A stretch of DNA of 64,000 bases, taken from Azoarcus sp. KH32C (GTDB lineage Bacteria; Pseudomonadota; Gammaproteobacteria; Burkholderiales; Rhodocyclaceae). The translations under genes were made by a program, and so were the position numbers. The notes below the pieces were generated by a model, which was given only the letters and a program-made list of their open reading frames with translations, did not search any database and had not been told where the DNA came from. Position 1 is the first letter of the stretch; each line of letters starts with the position of its first letter. The stretch lies in assembly GCF_000349945.1 (NCBI RefSeq), contig NC_020516.1, forward strand, positions 1 through 64,000, written 5' to 3'. This document shows, in pieces, positions 40,701 through 46,430 of this stretch.

Positions 40701-41128
40701 AGATCCTCGCCCGCACCGGCCTGCCGCCCGGTTCGCTCGAACTCGAACTGACCGAGAGCATGATCATGGGCCACGAGCCCGAGGCCGTCGAACGTCTCGG
40801 CCAGTTGCGCCGCCTCGGCCTGAAGCTCGCGATCGACGACTTCGGTACCGGGTATTCGTCGCTGTCCTACCTGAAGAACCTGCCGATCGAAGTGCTGAAG
40901 ATCGACCAGAGCTTCGTCCGCGGCATCCCGCAGGACCGCAAGGACATGGAAATCGCCGCCGGCATCATCGCGCTCGCGCGCAAGCTGAACCTGCGGGTGC
41001 TCGCCGAAGGCGTCGAGACCGCCGAACAACTCGCCTTCCTGCGCGAGCAGGGCTGCGACAGCTACCAGGGCTACCTCTTCAGCCGGCCCTTGCCAGCCGA
41101 GGAGTTCGAGAAGCTGCTCGCGCGCTAG
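37745..41128 (+). CDS. REC-REC-PAS-GAF-PAS-GGDEF-EAL signalling protein
   Basis: A 1127-residue soluble c-di-GMP protein. Domains in order: REC1 (about 12-130, Asp in VLTDLKLPDG), a more diverged REC2 (about 145-265, Asp in LLLDYRADG), PAS (about 285-400), GAF (about 415-570), PAS (about 575-695), GGDEF (GGDEF at 781-785) and EAL (EALLRW from Glu910; DDFGTGYSSL and later loops present). The RGDD preceding the GGDEF motif fits an RxxD I-site. Both catalytic domains look intact, so it could make or break c-di-GMP. The start is a GTG inside the preceding response regulator gene; first ATG lies further in. Confidence 0.92.
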   Translation: MFAERTSELSSLRVLYVEDSETDADLTRRMLSRLAPDIALEIAHSLMEARERLAPGQGLDVVLTDLKLPDGSGLELLAEIRQRQLPCAVVLLTGSGDRNTAIAALKAGADAYLVKQGNYLAELPETLRAALARFHHAPPRPLRPLNVLYAERNERDADLTRRHLAQHHPHLRLTVVRDAADVLAHLPADAGEPSPFDVLLLDYRADGTDSLELARTLREERGLTLPIVLVTAQGSESVIARALDAGITDYIAKEEGYLQALPATLEKVREQAELQHERALLRDTSAHLSHLLAASPVILYTLRMCDGSFIPTWVSDNIERIFGTTPAEAMIPGWWLDHLHPDDRAAALAVQPRLLRDGRLDHEYRFVADNGRSFWIRDQVRLVRKGAGEVPEVIGIWTDITRDKRQELLQSARSAVLNRLVAGDPLPDILDDVVQRLERLEPSMRASILLLDPQTGRLVHGAAPHLPAEYCAAVEGLEPGEGQGSCGTSVYRRQAVFVADVASDPLWARYRDVAARTGFRACWSFPFSDPDGRVLGTFAAYFDAPREPDPALVALIEEFCALTALAVQKVRATDALRQAAAVFETTRDGVMITDLERRIVSVNRAWCEMTGYSADDALGKVPQLFKAGLQNAAFYRRMWAQIARSGYWQGEIWNRRRNGEQYPQWLSVSTVHDAEGTPTHYVGVMTDVSKLRRSEAELERLAHFDPLTDLPNRLLVESRLEHAIEQAARLGSGIGVLFVDLDRFKTVNDSLGHTIGDEVIKSIAHRLREGLRGDDTLARWGGDEFLVIIENTAKPDEAASLAQGLIDRMQQPFQLSDGQLIYVGASIGVSLYPQDARTAAALIQHADTALNQAKAQGRNTYRFFTDAMTLEAQHHLDLERRLRRALEQQAFVVHYQPQIDLASGRLTGCEALLRWHDPQEGLIPPGNFIPFAEETGLIVPIGEWALETACAQARRWLDAGLPALNLAVNLSARQLWQTNLPERIAEILARTGLPPGSLELELTESMIMGHEPEAVERLGQLRRLGLKLAIDDFGTGYSSLSYLKNLPIEVLKIDQSFVRGIPQDRKDMEIAAGIIALARKLNLRVLAEGVETAEQLAFLREQGCDSYQGYLFSRPLPAEEFEKLLAR

Positions 41129-41143
41129 GCATCAGGCCCGGAC

Positions 41144-42142
41144 TTACCAGGGCGGATCGCCCGCCTCTGCCGCCGCGACCGGCGCTTCCTTGATCGCTGC
41201 CGCCGGCGCGGCAACCGGTGCCGCCGCAGCCGCCGCATCGCCCCCCTTCAGCTCGCCGCCCAAGGCTTCGACCACCGCCGGCAGCAGGCGCTGCAGCTCG
41301 CCGGTCATCAGCGCGAAACCCGCGTCGAACAGCGCACGCGCGTCGTCGGTACCTTGCTGATCGAGGTTCTCCTTGACCACGTCGAGGAAGTCGAGACGCT
41401 TGATCTCGAGCTTCTCGGTCAGCACGAAACTCACGCGGTCGTCGAAGGTCAGCGCGAGCCGCGTCGGCAGCTTGCCCGCGGTGAGGTGGCCGCGGACTTC
41501 GTCGCCTTCGAGCGAGTGGCGCACGTAGCGCACCGCCGCCTTGTCTTCGGTCACCGAGCGCAGCTCGCAATCCTGGTCGATCGTGAAGCCCGCAGGGGCT
41601 TCGCCGCCGGCGAGCCAGTCGGCCATCGCGCTGGTCGGCGAGAGCTCGGTGCGCACCAGCGCGAGCGGAAGGGTGTCCAGGGTCTGGCGCAATACCTCCA
41701 GGACGTCTTCTGCACGGGCCTGGCTGGGCGCATCGATACCGAGCCACCCCCCGACCAGGTCGATCCACGCAAAGGCCTTTCTGCGCCTTGTAAACGCGCG
41801 CGGCAGCAATTCCTGCATGACCTGTTCGCGCAGCTCCTTCATCTGCTTGCGCCCGGGCTTGTAGCCCTGCTGCAGCGACAGCGCCTCGGCGCGCTCCTCG
41901 GCTTCCTGCTTGACCACCGACGAGGGCAGCAGGCGCTGCTCGATACCGAGTGCGATCAGCCACTGCCCGCCGACGCGGTGCACGAGGAACTCGTCATTGG
42001 TCGGCGACAGCCAGCCGCGGGTTTCCTGGTCCTGGCTGCCGCAGGGCTGGAAGCGCTTCTTCGCGAGCTGGTCCTCGAGCGCCTCGGCGCTGAGATCCCA
42101 GCCGACGGGAACACGATAGATCTGCAGATTCTTGAACCACAT
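41144..42142 (-). CDS. rdgC: Recombination-associated protein RdgC
   Basis: A 332-residue RdgC homologue: a ring-shaped, nucleoid-associated DNA-binding protein that restrains RecA. Starts MWFKNLQIYRV, contains GWLSPTNDEFLVHRV and RRRKAFAWIDL, as in the family. The C-terminal 40 residues are an Ala/Pro-rich tail (AAAAAPVAAPAAAIKEAP) beyond the usual end of about 300 residues. The ATG at 42142 is the family start. Convergent with the EAL gene, separated by 15 bases. Confidence 0.94.
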   Translation of the reverse strand: MWFKNLQIYRVPVGWDLSAEALEDQLAKKRFQPCGSQDQETRGWLSPTNDEFLVHRVGGQWLIALGIEQRLLPSSVVKQEAEERAEALSLQQGYKPGRKQMKELREQVMQELLPRAFTRRRKAFAWIDLVGGWLGIDAPSQARAEDVLEVLRQTLDTLPLALVRTELSPTSAMADWLAGGEAPAGFTIDQDCELRSVTEDKAAVRYVRHSLEGDEVRGHLTAGKLPTRLALTFDDRVSFVLTEKLEIKRLDFLDVVKENLDQQGTDDARALFDAGFALMTGELQRLLPAVVEALGGELKGGDAAAAAAPVAAPAAAIKEAPVAAAEAGDPPW

Positions 42143-42219
42143 GGGGAATTCTTCCGGAATTTCAGTCAAAAACGCACCCGCCCGAGGGCTAGTCCCCGGC
42201 CGGCGGATGATGAAGGAAT

Positions 42220-42690
42220 TTAATGCAATCGGCTCGACTCGGCGATCATGCGGATCACGCGCAGCGTGTCGAGGTCGGACGCATGATAGGCGGACTTCAC
42301 AAATTCGGCGTACGCGACGTCGTCTCCGGATGTGTGTTCGCTGAGCGTCGTGCGGTACTCGAAGCGCAGCACCATGGTCTCCGGCGCCGGCTCCTCGATG
42401 GCGATCGTCAGCGTACCGCCGGCGTGCGTCTCGGTGCGCTCGGACTCGAAACGCACCCAGTCCATCGGCTGCACGGTCACCTGGTCGCGGATCACGACGC
42501 TACCGAAATCGAGTTCGCGCCGGAATTCGGTCTCGGTCCGCTCGAGGATCCGGCAGGCTTCGAGCCCGGGCAGAAAGGGGCGCGAATCGAGCACGCGGCA
42601 CAACAAGCCGAACCACACCTCTTCGCGCGTCAGCGGACTGGCGAGCGGATTGGCCGGGTCATTGACCACGACCAGATGTTCAAAATTCAC
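42220..42690 (-). CDS. SRPBCC / AtaL-like (DUF1857) protein
   Basis: A 156-residue protein of the START/SRPBCC fold, DUF1857/AtaL group: starts MNFEHLVVVNDPANPLASPLTREEVWFGLL and contains the sheet segments expected for the helix-grip fold. No catalytic residues are known for the group; it probably binds a hydrophobic ligand or acts in stress. It lies upstream of rdgC on the same strand (77-base gap) and divergent from rsuA. Confidence 0.8.
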   Translation of the reverse strand: MNFEHLVVVNDPANPLASPLTREEVWFGLLCRVLDSRPFLPGLEACRILERTETEFRRELDFGSVVIRDQVTVQPMDWVRFESERTETHAGGTLTIAIEEPAPETMVLRFEYRTTLSEHTSGDDVAYAEFVKSAYHASDLDTLRVIRMIAESSRLH

Positions 42691-42752
42691 GACCAGGCTC
42701 CATCACCGGCATGTCTTTAGTGTAGCGCGCATCCGCCTGCTAGGATCCGCTC

Positions 42753-43466
42753 ATGCAGATCGAACGAATCCTCCAATCCCAGGGCTTCGGCAGCCGCAAG
42801 CAATGCCGCGCCCTGATCCGCGCCGGCCTCGTCAGCATCGAGGGCCGGATCATCGACAACCCTTTCGAAGATGTCGCGCCTGCCGGACTGCAGTTCACGG
42901 TCGACGGCGAAGCCTGGACCTACCGCGAAAAAGCCTACCTGATGCTGCACAAACCTGCCGGCTACGAATGCTCGCGCCAGCCGCAGGTCCACCGTCCGGT
43001 CTTCGCGCTGCTGCCCCGACAGCTCGCCGATCGGGACGTGCAATGCGTCGGGCGTCTCGACCAGGACACCACCGGCCTGCTGCTGCTGTCCGACGACGGC
43101 CAGTTCATCCACGTCTGGAGTTCCGGCAAGAAGCGCATCCCGAAGGTGTACGAAGTTACGATCAAGCACCCCGTCGACGACGCGCTCGTTGCGCAACTGC
43201 TCGCGGGCGTCGAGCTCCACGACGAACCGGCGCCGATCGCCGCCGCGGCCTGCGTGCAAACGGGGGAGCGGAGTCTAAGGCTCACGGTGACCGAAGGCAA
43301 GTACCACCAGGTGAAGCGGATGGTCGCCGCTGCCGGTAATCGCGTCGAAGGCCTGCACCGTAGCCGCATCGGCGGACTTTCGCTGCCGGACGACCTGGCG
43401 CCAGGCGAGTGGCGTTGGCTCAATGAGACCGAGCTCGCCCTTCTGGCCGAACTCGAAGCGCGCTGA
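42753..43466 (+). CDS. rsuA: 16S rRNA pseudouridine(516) synthase
   Basis: A 237-residue RsuA-type pseudouridine synthase. The N-terminal S4 RNA-binding domain (about 1-55) is followed by the catalytic domain with the Asp in GRLDQDTTGLLLLSDDG and the KYHQVKRM motif. Predicted to convert U516 of 16S rRNA. Paralogues RluB/E/F share these motifs, so the target is not certain. A weak hairpin follows, then the unusual 0.7 kb non-coding region. Confidence 0.88.
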   Translation: MQIERILQSQGFGSRKQCRALIRAGLVSIEGRIIDNPFEDVAPAGLQFTVDGEAWTYREKAYLMLHKPAGYECSRQPQVHRPVFALLPRQLADRDVQCVGRLDQDTTGLLLLSDDGQFIHVWSSGKKRIPKVYEVTIKHPVDDALVAQLLAGVELHDEPAPIAAAACVQTGERSLRLTVTEGKYHQVKRMVAAAGNRVEGLHRSRIGGLSLPDDLAPGEWRWLNETELALLAELEAR

Positions 43467-43509
43467 GCGCCTCGCCTCCCTTTCTTCCCCGCTTCTTCCC
43501 TTCCTGCCC

Positions 43510-43530
43510 GCAGCCCTGCAACGGGGCTGC
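43510..43530 (+). terminator. Weak hairpin after rsuA
   Basis: GCAGCCC-TGCAACG-GGGCTGC stem-loop 43 bases after the rsuA stop. The T-rich stretch GTTTTTCTG comes only 20 bases later, so this is a weak or non-canonical terminator. Confidence 0.4.
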
Positions 43531-43615
43531 CCCTTCCGCCGCCTTGCCTTGTTTTTCTGTTTGCCCGGCCTGGGGATCGTTCAGGGTTTGGTTTCTATAG
43601 TTTCTTTTAAATTTA

Positions 43616-43635
43616 AAAGATAAAGATATATATAG
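43616..43635 (+). repeat. AT-rich 20-mer, copy A
   Basis: AAAGATAAAGATATATATAG, exactly repeated at 43973-43992, 357 bases further on. Read on the minus strand it gives ATATCTTTATCTTT, which resembles the E. coli oriC 13-mers (GATCTnTTnTTTT). A DnaA-like box starts 12 bases downstream. Confidence 0.9.
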
Positions 43636-43972
43636 GGCGTCGTTTTCTGTGGAAAAGCCGGTCATTCCCTTGGACGACAAGCCTTCCAGCGCGGGAAAAG
43701 CCGGTACACAAGTAACTGGTTCACCTGTGTGGAAATTGTGCAGCGTTCTTCGGTCGCTCCGGTTTTCAGGTCTTTCCCACAATTGCTGCCCCCGGTTGTC
43801 CCGGACTTGTCCACGTTCACGGCCCTTGTTTCGCTTCCTGAACAACTGGGATCGGTCGATAAGGAGGCTTCCGTTTTTCCCCTTACCCGAGGGTCCTACT
43901 GGAATCCTGTGCTCGGGTTCGGCAACTGCTTCGGCAGCCAGAGTTTGTTCTTTGGTTTATTTAGTTAACTTT

Positions 43973-43992
43973 AAAGATAAAGATATATATAG
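43973..43992 (+). repeat. AT-rich 20-mer, copy B
   Basis: Second exact copy of the 20-mer at 43616-43635. A perfect DnaA box starts 12 bases downstream at 44005, the same spacing as in copy A. Confidence 0.9.
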
Positions 43993-44176
43993 TCGCCCGC
44001 TTTCTGTGGATAACTCGAAAATCTCCAGTCTCGGCAAAGAGTTTCCGCTCAGGGAAAACCGGTAGATAAATGCCGGATTCACTTGTGCATGATTTGTGTC
44101 CCTTTTTCTTCGTCCTCTTCGCGGAAGCCTTTTCCCACAAAGGATTCAGCCCCTTGTACAGGAATTCTCCACGGCT

Positions 44177-45340
44177 ATGACAGGCACTCCGGATGCATTC
44201 GACCCCGATTGGGACCTGTTTTGCAGGGTTGTGGATAATTTCGGGGATATCGGCGTCAGCTGGCGTCTCGCCAAGGGTTTGGCGCAGGATCATGACTGTG
44301 CAGTACGGCTCTGGGTGGATGACTGGGCGAGCTTTTCGCGCCTGTGTCCCGCCGCTCGTTCGGGCGCGGAACGGCTCATCGCCGACGGCGTCGAGGTGCG
44401 GCGCTGGACGGAGCCGTTTCCCGACGTGAAGCCGGCGGCCCACGTTGTCGAGGCCTTCGCGTGCGAACTGCCGGAGGGCTATCTCGCGGCGATGAGCGTG
44501 CGGAATCCGCAGCCGGTGTGGATCAACCTGGAGTACCTGTCGGCCGAGGACTGGGTCGAGGGCTGCCACGGCCTCGCATCGCCGCATCCGCGCCTGCCGC
44601 TGCGCAAGCACTTTTTCTTTCCCGGCTTCACGCCGGGGACCGGCGGCCTGCTGCGCGAGGCGGGCTTGCTCGCAGTGCGGGACGCGTTTCGCGCGGATCC
44701 ACGGGGGCGCGCCGATTTCCTGCGCCGCCTCGGCATCCCGCAGCCCGTCGAAGGGGCGCGTTGCGTGTCGCTCTTCGCCTACGAACAGCCGCGGATCGCG
44801 GATCTGTTGCGGCTGTGGGCCGCGGACGCGCAGCCGACTGTCGTGCTGCTGCCCGAAGGGCGGGTCGTCGGCGACGTGCTGAGGCATTTCGGACGACCGG
44901 ACGTGCAGGTCGGCGATGTCCTCGTCGATCGCGCGCTCAGCGTCGTGCTGCTGCCCTTCCTCGATCCGGCCGATTACGACCGCCTGTTGTGGGCCTGCGA
45001 TCTCAACTTTGTGCGCGGGGAGGATTCCTTCGTGCGCGCGCAGTGGGCAGCCAGCCCTTTCGTGTGGCACATCTACGAGCAGGACGACGCGATCCATCAC
45101 GACAAGCTCGAAGCCTTTCTCGCACGTTTCCTCGTCGGCCTCGACGAGGCGGCGGCCACCGCTGCGCGTGCGTTCTGGCAGGCATGGAACGGCGAAGGCG
45201 ATCTTGCCGCCTCATGGCCCGCTTTTGCCGATGCCTTGCCGCAGTTGGCGCTCCACACGCGGCGCTGGTCGGACGCGCTCGCGGCTCGGCCCGACCTCGC
45301 CTCGGCACTGGTGCAATTTTCAGAACTGACGGTAAAATAA
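44177..45340 (+). CDS. earP: EF-P arginine rhamnosyltransferase EarP
   Basis: A 387-residue EarP (GT104): transfers rhamnose from dTDP-rhamnose to Arg32 of EF-P. Family start seen after a short leader: DWDLFCRVVDNFGDIGVSWRLAKGL, with the catalytic-region Asp in NFGDIG; the C-terminal Rossmann half contains LNFVRGEDSFVRAQWA, the family's nucleotide-sugar-binding motif. The ATG at 44177 is chosen; an upstream GTG at 44096 would put extra residues on top of the non-coding DnaA-box region. It lies next to efp, its substrate gene, 57 bases upstream. The first codons carry a perfect DnaA box. Confidence 0.95.
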   Translation: MTGTPDAFDPDWDLFCRVVDNFGDIGVSWRLAKGLAQDHDCAVRLWVDDWASFSRLCPAARSGAERLIADGVEVRRWTEPFPDVKPAAHVVEAFACELPEGYLAAMSVRNPQPVWINLEYLSAEDWVEGCHGLASPHPRLPLRKHFFFPGFTPGTGGLLREAGLLAVRDAFRADPRGRADFLRRLGIPQPVEGARCVSLFAYEQPRIADLLRLWAADAQPTVVLLPEGRVVGDVLRHFGRPDVQVGDVLVDRALSVVLLPFLDPADYDRLLWACDLNFVRGEDSFVRAQWAASPFVWHIYEQDDAIHHDKLEAFLARFLVGLDEAAATAARAFWQAWNGEGDLAASWPAFADALPQLALHTRRWSDALAARPDLASALVQFSELTVK

Positions 45341-45397
45341 CCGGTTTTTAATATTGTGCGGCCCCATTGCCGCGCCCGATCTACGTCAGGAAACAGC

Positions 45398-45955
45398 ATG
45401 AAAACCGCACAGGAACTCCGCTCCGGCAACGTCATCATGGTCGGCAACGACCCGCTGGTCGTGCAGAAGGCCGAATACAACAAGTCCGGCCGTAACGCCG
45501 CCGTCGTCAAGATGAAGCTCAAGAACCTGCTCACCGGCGCGCCGTCGGAGTCGGTGTACAAGGCCGACGACAAGTTCGAAGTCGTCCAGCTCGACAAGAA
45601 GGAAGTGACTTACTCCTACTTCGCCGACCCGATGTACGTGTTCATGGACGCCGACTACGAGCAGTACGAAGTCGAAGCCGAGAACATGACCGATGCGCTG
45701 AAGTACCTCGAAGACGGCCTCGCCTGCGAAGTCGTGTTCTACAACGGCAAGGCGATCTCGGTCGACCTGCCGAACTCCGTCGTCCGTGAAGTGGTCTACA
45801 CCGAACCCGCCGTGAAGGGCGATACCTCGGGCAAGGTCATGAAGCCCGCCAAGCTCGCGACCGGCTTCGAACTGCCGGTGCCGGCCTTCGTCGAAATCGG
45901 TGACAAGATCGAAATCGACACCCGCACCGACGAGTACAAGGCCCGCGTGAAGTAA
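45398..45955 (+). CDS. efp: Translation elongation factor P
   Basis: A 185-residue EF-P, which relieves ribosome stalling at polyproline. The modification site is Arg32 in YNKSGRNAAVVK, the arginine type rhamnosylated by EarP, not the lysine type. Three beta-barrel domains are in order; domain 3 has the conserved GDKIEIDTRTDEYKARV end. ATG at 45398 after AGGAAAC; the frame is open 14 codons further upstream without need. A terminator follows. Confidence 0.97.
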   Translation: MKTAQELRSGNVIMVGNDPLVVQKAEYNKSGRNAAVVKMKLKNLLTGAPSESVYKADDKFEVVQLDKKEVTYSYFADPMYVFMDADYEQYEVEAENMTDALKYLEDGLACEVVFYNGKAISVDLPNSVVREVVYTEPAVKGDTSGKVMKPAKLATGFELPVPAFVEIGDKIEIDTRTDEYKARVK

Positions 45956-45980
45956 TCCGCGCGTTCCGCGTCGCGAACGA

Positions 45981-46005
45981 AAGGGCCCGCCAAGTGCGGG
46001 CCCTT
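45981..46005 (+). terminator. Terminator after efp
   Basis: Perfect 10-bp stem AAGGGCCCGC-CAAGT-GCGGGCCCTT, 25 bases after the efp stop, followed by GTCATTT. The T run is short but the stem is very stable. Confidence 0.75.
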
Positions 46006-46085
46006 GTCATTTCGGGGATCGCGCGCCTTGAACTTTCGGCCGCCGGGCATATCTTGAGAGCACCCTGTCAGCAAGGAGCACAAGA

Positions 46086-46427
46086 ATGAAGAAGAGCCTG
46101 TTTGTTGTGTTGATCGCGAGTCTGTCCGTCGGACTGGCCGCCTGCGGAAAGAAACCGGACGACAAGGCCAGCACCGCCGGCAGCCAGGCGATGGAGGCTG
46201 CGAAGGAGTCCGCACAAAAGGCCGGCGAGGCCGCTCAGAAAGCGGGCGAAGCCATGAAGGAGTCGGCCAAGGAAGGTATGGAAAAGGGCAAGGAAGTCGC
46301 TGCCGAAGCGAAGGAAGCGACCGAGATGGCCGCGCAGAAGGCGCTCGATGCCGCGCGCGCGACCGGAGAAAAACTCAAGGAAGGCGCGGAGAAGGGTAAA
46401 GAGGCGATCGAAAAGGAAACCAAGTAA
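46086..46427 (+). CDS. Small Ala/Lys/Glu-rich lipoprotein
   Basis: A 113-residue predicted lipoprotein: signal peptide with lipobox LAAC, lipidated at Cys20. The mature part is almost only Ala, Lys and Glu in repeats of about 11 residues (AQKAGEAAQKAGEAMKE...), predicted to form a long amphipathic helix like LEA-type or coiled-coil surface proteins. AAGGAGC ribosome-binding site upstream. The uvrA-like gene starts three bases after its stop, which is unusual for unrelated functions. Role unknown, perhaps envelope stress. Confidence 0.8.
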   Translation: MKKSLFVVLIASLSVGLAACGKKPDDKASTAGSQAMEAAKESAQKAGEAAQKAGEAMKESAKEGMEKGKEVAAEAKEATEMAAQKALDAARATGEKLKEGAEKGKEAIEKETK

Positions 46428-46430
46428 ACG

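Larger units (their letters stand above)
43467..44176. other. Origin-like, duplicated AT-rich DnaA-box region
   Basis: About 710 bases with no plausible gene, far more AT-rich than the flanks. Two diverged copies of a unit (about 43595-43950 and 43952-44176) each hold an AT-rich block (AAAGATAAAGATATATATAG), a close downstream DnaA-like box, a GGGAAAA/CCGGTA segment, a TTCAC-TGTG segment and a TTTCCCACA 9-mer. Box-like 9-mers on the minus strand: 43648-43656 (TTTTCCACA as read on that strand), 43728-43736 (one mismatch), 44005-44013 (perfect TTATCCACA), 44084-44092 (one mismatch). On the plus strand: TTTCCCACA at 43773-43781 and 44131-44139. Another perfect box is at 44230-44238 inside earP. 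An AT-rich duplex-opening element next to DnaA boxes is the make-up of an origin; the alternatives are a DnaA-titration or -reactivation locus, or a regulatory region. The position 44 kb from dnaA is possible for an origin. See findings. Confidence 0.6.

Noticed and set aside
43467..44095. Short open frames in the origin-like region as genes
   Set aside because: AT-rich, poor codon use, different in the two repeat copies, and no ribosome-binding sites.
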